From positions 107,940 through 171,939 of the forward strand of contig NZ_JBMERR010000009.1 of NCBI RefSeq assembly GCF_048820915.1: a DNA stretch of 64,000 bases, read 5' to 3'. The notes under the pieces were generated by a model, which worked only from the letters and a program-made list of their open reading frames with translations, did not search any database and was not told the origin of the DNA. Below, in pieces: positions 15,778-24,264 of the stretch. Position numbers and translations under genes: made by a program. The first letter of the stretch is position 1. Every line of letters starts with the position of its first letter. Source of the DNA: Cribrihabitans_A pelagius. GTDB taxonomy: Bacteria; Pseudomonadota; Alphaproteobacteria; Rhodobacterales; Rhodobacteraceae.

Positions 15778-16518
15778 ATGAATGCCCCTGCTTTCACTCC
15801 TTCCAACTGCGGCGATTGCCCGATCCGGCACAGGGCGGTCTGCGCCCGCTGCAACGCCGATGAGCTGGAAGCGCTCGACGCGATCAAATACTACCGCAGC
15901 TTCGAGGCCGGCCAGCCGGTGATCTGGGCCGGGGACGAGATGAACTTCGTGGGCTCCGTGGTCTCCGGCATCGCCACGCTGACCCAGACCATGGAGGACG
16001 GCCGCACCCAGATGGTCGGCCTGCTGCTGCCAAGCGATTTCGTCGGCCGCCCGGGCCGCGCCGGCGCGGCCTACAATGTCGTGGCGACCTCTGACGTGGT
16101 GATGTGCTGCTTCCGCAAGAAACCTTTCGAGGACCTGATGGCGCACACGCCCCACATTGCCCACCGGCTCCTGGAGATGACGCTGGATGAGCTGGACGCC
16201 GCGCGTGAGTGGATGCTGGTGCTGGGCCGCAAGACCGCGCGCGAGAAGATCGCAAGCCTCCTCTTGATCATCGCCCGCCGCGACGCCTCGCTGACGCCGC
16301 AGGGAGCCACGGACTGCGCCGTGTTCGACCTGCCGCTGACCCGAGAGGCGATGGCGGACTACCTCGGGCTGACGCTGGAGACCGTAAGCCGCCAGATTTC
16401 GGCGTTGAAGCGCGACGGCGTGATCGTGCTCGAGGGCAAGCGCCACGTCACCGTCCCCGGCATGCGCCGCCTGATGGAGGAAGCGGGCGACGACAGCGAC
16501 GGCGGCTACCTGATCTGA
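15778..16518 (+). CDS. fnrL: Crp/Fnr family oxygen sensor FnrL
   Basis: 246 residues. Global regulator of microaerobic and anaerobic genes. The N-terminus carries Cys11, Cys14, Cys22 and Cys25 in a CxxC-x7-CxxC pattern, and another pair is in VVMCCF, giving the four ligands for an oxygen-labile [4Fe-4S] cluster. A cyclic-nucleotide-binding-like barrel precedes the helix-turn-helix LTREAMADYLGLTLETVSRQ; the E-xx-SR recognition contacts read TTGAT half sites. The ATG at 15778 is preferred because the open extension to 15712 would put the FNR box inside coding sequence. Targets in this window: hemN, itself, ccoN, ccoG and probably DUF2270. Confidence 0.95.
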   Translation: MNAPAFTPSNCGDCPIRHRAVCARCNADELEALDAIKYYRSFEAGQPVIWAGDEMNFVGSVVSGIATLTQTMEDGRTQMVGLLLPSDFVGRPGRAGAAYNVVATSDVVMCCFRKKPFEDLMAHTPHIAHRLLEMTLDELDAAREWMLVLGRKTAREKIASLLLIIARRDASLTPQGATDCAVFDLPLTREAMADYLGLTLETVSRQISALKRDGVIVLEGKRHVTVPGMRRLMEEAGDDSDGGYLI

Positions 16519-16823
16519 CCCGTGGGCCGGGTGCCGGGCAGGACGTAACGCAAGACGTGCGCCGCCGCTGCGAGCGCGTCCTGTGCCCCGGTTTGCCGCC
16601 CTAAGCAGCGCTCCGCCGCACCGCAGGCCCTCCCGCGCCCGCGCAGGCCCGGCTGTGCCGGACCCGCTGGCGGCCTTGGGCCGCGCACCGCGATGCGGCG
16701 CCCGGCGCGGCGGGCCGGGGGCTTTGCCAAGAGCCCCGGTGCCGGGCGGGAGGGCTCCGGTGGCTCCGGGGCAGGCGCGTGCCGGGGACCCGGCCCTCCG
16801 GCTTCAGTCGCGCGCGGATAGCC
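16519..16823. other. GC-rich intergenic region between fnrL and usp (convergent)
   Basis: About 300 bases of very GC-rich sequence between two converging genes. It holds the repeat member at 16630-16720 and several short GC hairpins, including GCCCCGG-TGCCGGGC near 16735. No coding frame with a credible start is seen. Confidence 0.6.
16630..16720 (+). repeat. Dispersed GC-rich two-stem repeat, member E1
   Basis: CTCCCGC (16630-16636), then stem-loop CCGGC-TGT-GCCGG (16649-16661), then TTGGGC (16676-16681), then a second GC stem-loop around GCGCACCGC-GAT-GCGGCGC. The same order occurs at 30490, 48068, 49291 (minus), 56754 (minus) and 56406 (minus). Confidence 0.6.
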
Positions 16824-17663
16824 TTAGTGCGCCATCAGCACCGGGATGCGGGCCTGTTCGAGCATGTTGCGGGTGGCGCCGCCGAGGATCGCCTCGCGGA
16901 AGCGCGAGTGGCCGTAGGCGCCCATCACCATCAGATCGGCATCGGTGTCGGTGGCGTGGCGGATCAGCACGTCGGAGACCCGCGGCATCGTCTTCGACAG
17001 CACGTCGATCTCGCAGGTGACGCCGTGCCGGGCCAGCATCTGCGCCAGGAGGCCGCCTGGGTCCGAACGCTCCGGCCCGTGCCGTGGCGGGTCGATCACC
17101 ACGATCCGAACCACCGCGGCGCCGGTCAGCAAGGGCAGCGCCTGGCGCACGGCCGCCATCGCCTCGACGCTTTCGTTCCAGGCCACCAGCACCGTCTTGG
17201 GCTGGCGCAGCACGGTGGCTTCATCCGGGACCACCAGCACCGGCGCACGGCCCTCGAACAGGGCCGCTTCGACCAGCGGCTCGGCCTCGGCGCCCACGCC
17301 CGGCCCGTAGGGCTTGCCCAGCACGACGAGGTCCGAAAACCGTGCATGGCGCGCCACGTGGCGGCCGAGATCGGCGATCTGCGCGATGCCGCTCTGGGTG
17401 GAATAGGCCACCCCCGCCGCCTCCAGCCGCGCCTCGGCGAAGGCCTTGACTTCCTCGGCCTCGGCATTGGCGCGGGACATGGTCTCCTGCAGGATCAGCG
17501 CGCTGGAGCCTGCGTAGTAATAGCCGGTCTGGCTGCGGTCGACGCCAAGGCAGAGCGCCTCGGCATGGCCGCCGGACATCCCGGCCAGCGCGGCGGCCTG
17601 GGCCAGCGGGGCAGCGGCGGTGTCCACCGCCGTCAGCACGGTCAGCAAGGATTTGTAGGACAT
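16824..17663 (-). CDS. Universal stress protein, tandem UspA domains
   Basis: 279 residues with two Usp domains (about 1-145 and 150-279). The second has the ATP-binding signature GAYGHSRFREAILGGAT (G-2x-G-9x-G-A-T). The first lacks a full loop and reads VVLGKPYGPGVG. The start at 17663 is chosen because GGGAG sits 6 bases before it; the ATG at 17669 would directly abut the SD. A perfect FNR box lies upstream, shared with divergent ccoN, so low-oxygen induction is expected. Usp proteins beside cbb3 or fnr genes are common in this family; the molecular role is unknown. Confidence 0.9.
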   Translation of the reverse strand: MSYKSLLTVLTAVDTAAAPLAQAAALAGMSGGHAEALCLGVDRSQTGYYYAGSSALILQETMSRANAEAEEVKAFAEARLEAAGVAYSTQSGIAQIADLGRHVARHARFSDLVVLGKPYGPGVGAEAEPLVEAALFEGRAPVLVVPDEATVLRQPKTVLVAWNESVEAMAAVRQALPLLTGAAVVRIVVIDPPRHGPERSDPGGLLAQMLARHGVTCEIDVLSKTMPRVSDVLIRHATDTDADLMVMGAYGHSRFREAILGGATRNMLEQARIPVLMAH

Positions 17664-17766
17664 GGGCATCTCCCGGGCGGTTCGGTTTTGCTGCGGGCAG
17701 CGTCAGAGGCGCATTGTGGACCCGCAGCCGCTGCTGAAGCTGTCTCACATCCGACCGGGCCAAGTC

Positions 17767-17780
17767 TTGATGCAGATCAA
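17767..17780. promoter_or_regulatory. FNR box between usp and ccoN
   Basis: TTGATGCAGATCAA, a perfect TTGAT-N4-ATCAA palindrome, 92 bases before the ccoN start and 103 before the usp start. For ccoN a class II start site is predicted near 17815, with CATGAA at the -10 position (3 of 6 consensus bases). Confidence 0.9.
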
Positions 17781-17872
17781 GGCGGCAAGCCCGGCCGTTT
17801 TGCATGAAGGGCGCGGACTAAATCCTTCCCGCCGCCGCCAGGCTTCAGCGGGACGCGGCAAAGGGACGCAAG

Positions 17873-19483
17873 ATGTCTAATTATATCAAGCTGATAGCGC
17901 TTGGTCTGGTCACGCTGTTTGCAATGATCGCGACCAATTACGCGCGGGATCTGGCCTACCAGGTGCATGCGGTCATCGTGATGATCGTGGCTGGCGGGCT
18001 GTTTCTTTACACTCTGCGGCAAACCGATGAGCCGGCACTGGCCGCGGCCGCCCCGCAGAACGAATATTTCGACAGCGTGGTGCGCGCCGGCGCCATCGCC
18101 ACCGCCTTCTGGGGCGTCGTCGGTTTCCTGGTGGGCACCTTCATCGCCTTCCAGCTGGCCTTTCCGGTGCTGAACTTCGACTGGGCTCAGGGGCTCGCGA
18201 ACTTCGGCCGCCTGCGGCCGCTGCATACCTCGGCGGTGATCTTCGCCTTTGGCGGCAACGCGCTGATCGCGACCTCCTTCTACGTGGTGCAGCGCACGTC
18301 CGCGGCGCGGCTCTGGGGCGGGAACCTCGCGTGGTTCGTGTTCTGGGGCTACCAGCTGTTCATCGTGCTGGCAGCGACCGGCTACCTGCTGGGCGGCACC
18401 CAGTCCAAGGAATATGCCGAACCCGAATGGTACGTCGACCTGTGGCTGACCGTGGTCTGGGTCGCCTATCTGGCCATCTACCTGGGCACCCTCATCAAGC
18501 GCAAGGAACCCCACATCTACGTGGCGAACTGGTTCTACCTGTCCTTCATCATCACTGTTGCGATGCTGCATGTGGTCAACAATCTGACCATCCCGGTCTC
18601 GATCTGGGGCTCCAAGTCGGTGATCGTCTGGCCCGGGGTGCAGGACGCGATGGTGCAGTGGTGGTACGGCCACAATGCGGTGGGTTTCTTCCTGACCGCG
18701 GGTTTCCTGGGCATGATGTATTACTTCATCCCGAAGCAGGCCGAACGCCCGGTGTTCTCCTACAAACTGTCGATCATCCACTTCTGGGCGCTGATCTTCC
18801 TGTATATCTGGGCGGGCCCCCACCACCTGCATTACACCGCGCTGCCGGACTGGGCCTCGACCCTTGGCATGGTGTTCTCGGTGATCCTGTGGATGCCTTC
18901 CTGGGGCGGCATGATCAACGGTCTGATGACGCTTTCGGGCGCCTGGGACAAGCTGCGCACCGACCCGGTGATCCGGATGATGGTGATCTCCGTTGGCTTC
19001 TACGGCATGTCCACTTTCGAAGGCCCGATGATGTCGATCCGCGCGGTGAATAGCTTGAGCCACTACACCGACTGGACCATCGGCCACGTGCATTCCGGCG
19101 CGCTCGGCTGGAACGGCATGATCACCTTTGGCGCGCTCTACTACCTGGTGCCGGTGCTGTGGAAGCGGGAACGCCTGTATTCGCTCAGCCTCGTCTCCTG
19201 GCACTTCTGGCTCGCCACCATCGGCATCGTGCTCTACGCCGCGTCGATGTGGGTGACCGGGATCATGGAAGGCCTGATGTGGCGCGAAGTGGACGCCAAC
19301 GGCTTCCTGGTGAACTCCTTTGCCGACACCGTGGCAGCGAAGTTCCCGATGTATGTGGTGCGCGGATTGGGCGGGGTCATGTTCCTCGCTGGCTCCCTCA
19401 TCATGTGCTGCAACCTGTGGATGACCGTCCGCCGGGCCCCGGCCAAAGAGGCCAGCCTGTCGGTTCCGGTCCCGGCTGAATAA
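17873..19483 (+). CDS. ccoN: cbb3-type cytochrome c oxidase subunit I
   Basis: 536 residues, about 12-13 membrane helices. Catalytic subunit reducing oxygen at the haem b3-CuB centre and pumping protons. Visible ligand blocks are RLRPLHTSAVIFAFGGN (low-spin haem), WWYGHNAVGFFLTAG (CuB histidine), AGPHHLHYT (CuB His pair) and IGHVHSGALGWN (haem b3 and b histidines). The high oxygen affinity of cbb3 enzymes fits FnrL control. First gene of ccoNOQP, behind a perfect FNR box. Confidence 0.97.
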   Translation: MSNYIKLIALGLVTLFAMIATNYARDLAYQVHAVIVMIVAGGLFLYTLRQTDEPALAAAAPQNEYFDSVVRAGAIATAFWGVVGFLVGTFIAFQLAFPVLNFDWAQGLANFGRLRPLHTSAVIFAFGGNALIATSFYVVQRTSAARLWGGNLAWFVFWGYQLFIVLAATGYLLGGTQSKEYAEPEWYVDLWLTVVWVAYLAIYLGTLIKRKEPHIYVANWFYLSFIITVAMLHVVNNLTIPVSIWGSKSVIVWPGVQDAMVQWWYGHNAVGFFLTAGFLGMMYYFIPKQAERPVFSYKLSIIHFWALIFLYIWAGPHHLHYTALPDWASTLGMVFSVILWMPSWGGMINGLMTLSGAWDKLRTDPVIRMMVISVGFYGMSTFEGPMMSIRAVNSLSHYTDWTIGHVHSGALGWNGMITFGALYYLVPVLWKRERLYSLSLVSWHFWLATIGIVLYAASMWVTGIMEGLMWREVDANGFLVNSFADTVAAKFPMYVVRGLGGVMFLAGSLIMCCNLWMTVRRAPAKEASLSVPVPAE

Positions 19484-19497
19484 GGAGGGCCGGAGAG

Positions 19498-20226
19498 ATG
19501 GCAATTCTCGACAAGCACAAGATCCTCGAGACCAACGCGACCCTTTTGCTGATCTTCAGCTTCCTGGTCGTGACCATTGGCGGCCTGGTGCAGATCACCC
19601 CGCTGTTCTACCTGGAAAACACCATCGAGGAGGTGGAGGGCATGCGTCCCTACACCCCGCTCGAACTGGCGGGCCGCGAGGTCTACATCCGGGAAGGCTG
19701 CTACGTCTGCCACAGCCAGATGATCCGCCCGATGCGCGACGAGGTGGAGCGTTACGGCCATTACTCGCTCGCGGCGGAATCGATGTACGACCGGCCGTTC
19801 CAGTGGGGCTCCAAGCGCACCGGGCCGGACCTGGCCCGCGTCGGCGGCCGCTACTCGGACGAGTGGCACGCCGACCACCTGCGCGACCCGCAGGCGGTGG
19901 TGCCGGAATCGGTGATGCCGAAATACGGTTTCCTGGAGGACACAAGGATCGACGGCGAATATATCGGCGACGTGATGGCCGCCAACGCCATGCTGGGCAC
20001 CCCCTACAGCGACGAAATGCTGGAGGCCGCCCAGGCCGACTTCCGCGCCCAGGCCGATCCCGACAGCGAATTCGACGGGCTGCTGGAACGTTACGGCGAG
20101 AGTGTGAACGTGCGCAACTTCGACGGCCAGCCGGGGGTTTCCGAGGCCGATGCGCTGATCGCCTATCTGCAGATGCTGGGCACGCTGGTCGACTTCTCGA
20201 CCTTCACCCCGGATGCAAGCCGGTAA
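19498..20226 (+). CDS. ccoO: cbb3-type cytochrome c oxidase subunit II
   Basis: 242 residues, 14 bases after ccoN, with AAGGAGGG as SD. One N-terminal membrane helix (about 14-35) anchors a periplasmic mono-haem c domain. CYVCHSQMIRPMRDE gives the CxxCH haem attachment with the family's SQMIRP extension; the distal Met ligand is in PESVMPKY. Passes electrons from CcoP to CcoN. Confidence 0.97.
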   Translation: MAILDKHKILETNATLLLIFSFLVVTIGGLVQITPLFYLENTIEEVEGMRPYTPLELAGREVYIREGCYVCHSQMIRPMRDEVERYGHYSLAAESMYDRPFQWGSKRTGPDLARVGGRYSDEWHADHLRDPQAVVPESVMPKYGFLEDTRIDGEYIGDVMAANAMLGTPYSDEMLEAAQADFRAQADPDSEFDGLLERYGESVNVRNFDGQPGVSEADALIAYLQMLGTLVDFSTFTPDASR

Positions 20227-20238
20227 GGGAGAGACAGG

Positions 20239-20451
20239 ATGGAACTCTACACGCTCCTGAGGGAATTTGCCGACAGCTGGATGCTGCTGGTGCTGTTCCT
20301 GGTCTTCCTCGGCATTGTGGCCTGGGCCTTCCGCCCGGGCAGCAGCAAGACCCACAAGGACACCGCGAACATCCCGTTCCGGCATGAAGACGCGCCAGCG
20401 CCCGGCCCGCTGGCCGGGGCTCCCGCCGCAGACAAGGAGGCGAGGGAATGA
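20239..20451 (+). CDS. ccoQ: cbb3-type cytochrome c oxidase subunit CcoQ
   Basis: 70 residues with one membrane helix (about 14-34, WMLLVLFLVFLGIVAWAF), then the CcoQ-type tail FRPGSSKTHKDTANIPF. A small stabilising subunit of the oxidase; this family also calls such proteins FixQ. SD GGGAGAG upstream. Its last four bases overlap ccoP (ATGA). Confidence 0.93.
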   Translation: MELYTLLREFADSWMLLVLFLVFLGIVAWAFRPGSSKTHKDTANIPFRHEDAPAPGPLAGAPAADKEARE

Positions 20452-21317
20452 GCAAGAAGTCGCAGAAGTTCGAAGGCGATCCGAACACCACCGGCCACGA
20501 ATGGGACGGGATCGAGGAATTCGACAACCCGATGCCGCGCTGGTGGCTGTGGACCTTCTACGCCACCATCATCTGGGGGGTGATCTACACCATCGCATAC
20601 CCGGCCTGGCCGCTGGTCAACTCGGCCACCGCGGGGATCCTGGGCTGGTCCACCCGCGCCGACGTCGCGGCCGAGATCGCCGCGGTGGAGGACGCCAACG
20701 CGCCAATCAATGCCCGGCTGGAGGCGGCCGACCTGGTGGCCATCGCGGATGATGCGGAGCTTGGCGGCTACGCGGTGTCCGCCGGTGGCGCCGTGTTCAA
20801 GACCTGGTGCGCCCAGTGCCACGGCTCCGGCGCGGCCGGCGCCAAGGGCTACCCGAACCTTCTGGACGACGACTGGCTCTGGGGCGGTTCGATGGAGGAG
20901 ATCCACGCCACCATCGCCCACGGCATCCGCAACGAGGACAGCGCTGATGCGCGCTACTCCGCGATGCCCGCCTTCGGCCGCGACGAGCTGCTGGAGAAGG
21001 CCGAGATCAGCCAGGTGGTAAACTACGTGATGTCGCTGTCAGGCACGCCGCGCAACGCTGATGAAGCCGCGGCCGGAGAGACGCTCTTTGCCGACAACTG
21101 CGCCTCCTGCCACGGCGAAGACGGTACCGGCGACCGCGCCCAGGGCGCGCCCAACCTGGCGGATGCGATCTGGCTCTACGGCGGCGACTACGACGCATTG
21201 ATGCAGACCGTGACCAACTCGCGTTTCGGCGTGATGCCCGCCTGGAACACCCGCCTGACCGAAGCGCAGATCCGCGCCGTCTCCGCCTATTTGCACCAGC
21301 TGGGCGGCGGCGAGTAA
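20448..21317 (+). CDS. ccoP: cbb3-type cytochrome c oxidase subunit III, di-haem
   Basis: 289 residues. An N-terminal cytoplasmic stretch with HEWDGIEEFDNPMPRWW leads into one membrane helix (about 32-52), then two cytochrome c domains with CAQCHGSG and CASCHGEDGTGD. It accepts electrons from soluble or anchored cytochromes, including the cytochrome cy encoded at 6495. Overlaps ccoQ by 4 bases and ends the operon at a strong hairpin. Confidence 0.97.
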   Translation: MSKKSQKFEGDPNTTGHEWDGIEEFDNPMPRWWLWTFYATIIWGVIYTIAYPAWPLVNSATAGILGWSTRADVAAEIAAVEDANAPINARLEAADLVAIADDAELGGYAVSAGGAVFKTWCAQCHGSGAAGAKGYPNLLDDDWLWGGSMEEIHATIAHGIRNEDSADARYSAMPAFGRDELLEKAEISQVVNYVMSLSGTPRNADEAAAGETLFADNCASCHGEDGTGDRAQGAPNLADAIWLYGGDYDALMQTVTNSRFGVMPAWNTRLTEAQIRAVSAYLHQLGGGE

Positions 21318-21340
21318 GCCCGCACTCTGCAACAAGAAAA

Positions 21341-21363
21341 AGGGGCCGCACATTGCGGCCCCT
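21341..21363. terminator. Bidirectional terminator between ccoP and the outer membrane protein
   Basis: AGGGGCCGCA-CAT-TGCGGCCCCT is a perfect 10-bp stem with a 3-base loop. It is preceded by AAGAAAAAG on the plus strand, which is a T-run for leftward transcription. It probably ends both ccoNOQP and the converging gene. Confidence 0.75.
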
Positions 21364-21396
21364 CTGCCATTCATGGCGCAGCCGCCCTGCTCCGGT

Positions 21397-21957
21397 TCAG
21401 AACATGAACATCGCCCGGACGTGCAGGGTGCCGAAGTCGACGTCGTTGCCATCGGTGCCGAAGTCGTCGAACTTGTGATACTGAAGCTCGCCGCCGATCA
21501 CCCAGTTTTCGGTCACCCGGTGATCGTAGCCGAGGCCGATGACATAGCCCGGATCGTCGAAGTCGATATCGGTGACGCCGGACAGCCCGTCGAAGTTGGT
21601 GTAGGCGACGCCGAGCGAGCCGTAGATCAGCGCCTCGCCCAGATCATAGCCCGCCCGGACCTTCAGCCGCGCAATCCCGTCGAAATCGCCCGTCGCGGTG
21701 GGCGAGTTGATCGACAGATCCGCAAAATCATATTGCAACTCGGGCCCGACCACCCATTCGCCCAGGTCCCAAAGATAACCGACGGTGAAACCGCCGACGA
21801 CACCATCGGTATCGAGATCGTCCAGCACGCCGAGATCAAAGTCGCCGGTCCCGTAACCGAGCTGGCCGCCCACATAGCCGCCCTCCCAATCGCCTGCAAA
21901 ACTTGCGGAGGCCGTGGCGGCGGACAGGATGACTGCGGTGCAAAGAGAGCGTTTCAT
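21397..21957 (-). CDS. Outer membrane beta-barrel protein
   Basis: 186 residues. Signal peptide MKRSLCTAVILSAATASASF ending in AG, then DWEGGYVGGQLGYG, the opening of the small 8-strand barrel family (OmpA-like/porin family). Alternating aromatic and polar residues continue to a terminal Phe (LHVRAMFMF), the BAM recognition signal. It is strongly acidic, with few Lys. The start at 21957 is chosen because GAGAGG precedes it and the signal peptide begins there; the frame stays open upstream but is not protein-like. Function beyond envelope structure is unknown. Confidence 0.9.
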   Translation of the reverse strand: MKRSLCTAVILSAATASASFAGDWEGGYVGGQLGYGTGDFDLGVLDDLDTDGVVGGFTVGYLWDLGEWVVGPELQYDFADLSINSPTATGDFDGIARLKVRAGYDLGEALIYGSLGVAYTNFDGLSGVTDIDFDDPGYVIGLGYDHRVTENWVIGGELQYHKFDDFGTDGNDVDFGTLHVRAMFMF

Positions 21958-22381
21958 GGGGCGTATACCTCTCAGACGAAAAAAGGGGGTCACGCGGTGC
22001 GGGTGCACCCGGTGCCATGAGCAGGAAGATAGCGCATGCGCCGCGAAGAACAGGGCGCAGAGCGGCGGGCTTCCGTTCGCGGCACGATATCGGCATAAAG
22101 CCGCTGACCGGCAGGCGGAAACGCGCCGGAGGCGGCCGCGCCGGGCGCAGCCGGCCCTGCGGGCACCGGTCCGGTTTCTTGCGCTCCAGGGTTTTTCCGC
22201 AGGGCCGGCCGCCGCCAAAATGACGCCTCCCGCCCCTTGAAAACCGCCGGACGGGCCTCCCATTTTGAGCGCAGACGCCTCCCCATCGCCGCAAGGCACC
22301 GCAGCGGGCAAAGGGCAGGAAACGGACGTCGATTGCGCGGCCCGGGGCAAAGGCACCGGCCCATCCTTGGAAAGGTTTCAC
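21958..22381. other. Intergenic region between the barrel protein and the antiporter (divergent)
   Basis: About 420 bases with both outward promoters presumably inside. Near 21983 the stretch CGAAAAAAGG is less GC-rich. A GTGCGGGTGCACCCGG palindrome is near 21999, and CAAAATG (22216) faces CATTTTG (22261). The antiporter frame stays open back to 22265, but those residues do not look like coding sequence. Confidence 0.5.
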
Positions 22382-23449
22382 GTGTTTGATATCTGGCTTC
22401 CGCTTCTGGGCGGGCTTGGGCTGCTGATCCTTGGCGGCGAGTTTCTGGTGCGCGGCGCGGTGCGGGTGGCGGAGCGCTTTGGCGTGTCGCCGCTGGTGAT
22501 CGGCCTGACCCTTGTGGGCTTTGGCACCTCGGCGCCGGAACTGGTAACCTCGGTCCGTGCGGCGCTTTCCGGCGCGCCCGGCATCGCCTATGGCAATATC
22601 GTCGGCTCCAACATCGCCAACATCCTGCTGATCGCGGGCCTCTCTTCGCTGATCGCGCCGATCGCGGTGCATTCGGCGGCGCTCAGGCGCGACGGGACAG
22701 TGATGCTGGCGGCAGCGGTGGTGTTTGCAGCCATGGCCGCCCTGATGCCGGTCACCCGCACTGCCGGTATCTTCTTCGTGCTGGCGCTGGCGGGCTATAT
22801 CCTCTTTGCCTTCCGCCAGGAGCGCACTGCAACGGCGGCAGCGGTGTCTGCCGGCGGTCCCTCGGGCGGGGTTGACGGCCCCGCCGCGGCTGACCGGGCT
22901 GAGGGCCATGGCGCGGTATTTGAGAAGGCGGCGGCGCTGGAAACCCTGGATCCGGCGCTGGCCCCTGCGGACCCGGCGCCCGCGCCTGCGGACCGGCCGG
23001 GCCTGTGGCCCTCGCTGGCGGCCGCGCTGGCCGGTCTTGCCCTGGTGGCGGCGGGCGGCGGCTTGCTGGTCGGCGGCGCGGTGCAGCTGGCCCGCTCGCT
23101 GGCGGTTTCGGAAACCGTGATCGGCCTCACCATCGTCGCCATCGGGACTTCGGCGCCGGAACTGGCAACCTCGGTGACGGCGGCGCTGCGGCGCCAGGGC
23201 GAAATGGCCTTCGGCAATATCGTCGGCTCCAATATCTACAACATTCTCGGCATCGGCGGCGTCACCGCGGCCATCGCGCCCTCGCCGGTGCCCGCGCAGA
23301 TCGTGGGGTTCGACAACCCGGTGATGCTCGTGGTGTCGCTGGCGCTGATCGGGATGGCCTGGACGGGCATGCGGATCTCCCGGCGCGAGGGCGGGCTGCT
23401 GCTGGCGGGCTACGGCGCCTACCTCTGGTGGCTCTGGCCCGCGGCCTGA
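22382..23449 (+). CDS. Calcium/sodium antiporter, CaCA family (YrbG-like)
   Basis: 355 residues with a GTG start following GGAAAGG. Two inverted halves, each with the alpha-repeat signature: GFGTSAPELVTSV...GNIVGSNIANILLI and AIGTSAPELATSV...GNIVGSNIYNILGI. These form the ion-exchange site. The central cytoplasmic loop (about 150-210) is unusually long and rich in Ala, Pro and Gly. A paralogue is at 50402. The 3' end overlaps the converging DUF2270 gene by 31 bases. Exchange of Ca2+ for Na+ or H+ is inferred from family. Confidence 0.92.
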   Translation: MFDIWLPLLGGLGLLILGGEFLVRGAVRVAERFGVSPLVIGLTLVGFGTSAPELVTSVRAALSGAPGIAYGNIVGSNIANILLIAGLSSLIAPIAVHSAALRRDGTVMLAAAVVFAAMAALMPVTRTAGIFFVLALAGYILFAFRQERTATAAAVSAGGPSGGVDGPAAADRAEGHGAVFEKAAALETLDPALAPADPAPAPADRPGLWPSLAAALAGLALVAAGGGLLVGGAVQLARSLAVSETVIGLTIVAIGTSAPELATSVTAALRRQGEMAFGNIVGSNIYNILGIGGVTAAIAPSPVPAQIVGFDNPVMLVVSLALIGMAWTGMRISRREGGLLLAGYGAYLWWLWPAA

Positions 23450-24168
23450 GCCTTCGCGGCATCCGCCAGCGTCTCGGGCTTGCGCCCGGCCTGCGGCGGG
23501 CGGATGCCCAGGCCCTGGCGGTCCTTGAGGCTGCTCCAGAGCGCAATGCAGCTCCAGCTCACCACGTAGACCACGCCCCCCGCGATCACCGCCCAGCCGG
23601 GCAGCGGGCCGATCTCGGCCCGCTCCAGCGCCTGTGCGAAGGACTGGAGCGGCGCCGGGTGCACCGCGATCTTGCCGGCATAGGCCAGCGTCTGGATCAG
23701 CAGCACCCACAGGTAGTTGCGCTTGATCCGCCGCCCGATCGACTGCAGCAGTGTGATATGGTACTCGGGCCTGTTGTAGTCATGCGCGAGCACCTTCTGC
23801 CAGTTTTCCTCCAGGTGCAGGTCGCCATCGTGCAGCATCGGCGCGTAGAAATGCTTCTCCAGCCAGCGCGCGCGGGCGCGGAAGACATTGTAGAAGCGGT
23901 AGCGCCGCGCCTCCAGCATCAGGAAGAAGATAATCAGAATCCCCACCAGGATCAGCGGCAGCGGCGAGGCCTCGGGCGAGGAATAGGAGATCGACAGCGC
24001 AACCCCAAGCGTCACCACCGCCCAATTGGTGGTGATGTCGAGCCGCGTGCGCCACATCACACTGCGGTAGACCTCGCCGCGGTAAAGGTGCGCCAAGGCC
24101 CCGATCTCGGCTGCCGACAGCGGCGCGCGCCCGTCCGGCCCGCCCAGTTCATCTTCGCCCTTTGCCAT
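23419..24168 (-). CDS. DUF2270 domain-containing membrane protein
   Basis: 249 residues. An N-terminal soluble stretch includes EIGALAHLYRGEVYRSVMWR, then two adjacent membrane helices (about 50-85), a basic loop with LEARRYRFYNVFRARARWLE, and two more helices (about 150-215), giving four helices in all. This is the full DUF2270 layout; no biochemical role is established to my knowledge. A perfect FNR box lies 48 bases upstream, the first hint that it belongs to the low-oxygen programme here. No clear SD precedes the ATG. Overlaps the antiporter tail by 31 bases. Confidence 0.88.
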   Translation of the reverse strand: MAKGEDELGGPDGRAPLSAAEIGALAHLYRGEVYRSVMWRTRLDITTNWAVVTLGVALSISYSSPEASPLPLILVGILIIFFLMLEARRYRFYNVFRARARWLEKHFYAPMLHDGDLHLEENWQKVLAHDYNRPEYHITLLQSIGRRIKRNYLWVLLIQTLAYAGKIAVHPAPLQSFAQALERAEIGPLPGWAVIAGGVVYVVSWSCIALWSSLKDRQGLGIRPPQAGRKPETLADAAKAQAAGQSHQR

Positions 24169-24216
24169 GGGACAGAAGTAGTTTTTTCAAGGAATTGGGC
24201 AAATCCGCGCCGCCGT

Positions 24217-24230
24217 TTGATCCCAATCAA
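24217..24230. promoter_or_regulatory. FNR box upstream of DUF2270 and of a candidate small RNA
   Basis: TTGATCCCAATCAA, a perfect palindromic FNR consensus. Leftward it would serve the DUF2270 gene. Rightward, a class II promoter would start at about 24265, with TAGACA (24253-24258) exactly at the -10 position. Confidence 0.85.
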
Positions 24231-24264
24231 ATCGCCGTCTGTCCGGCGGCGCTAGACAGGGCGC

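Noticed and set aside
17777..19504. 575-codon leftward frame over ccoN
   Set aside because: Antisense to ccoN, His/Gln-rich without motifs.
22265..22381. 39-residue N-terminal extension of the first antiporter
   Set aside because: Polar, Gly/Ser-rich sequence before a membrane protein whose family begins at the GTG at 22382, which also has a good SD.
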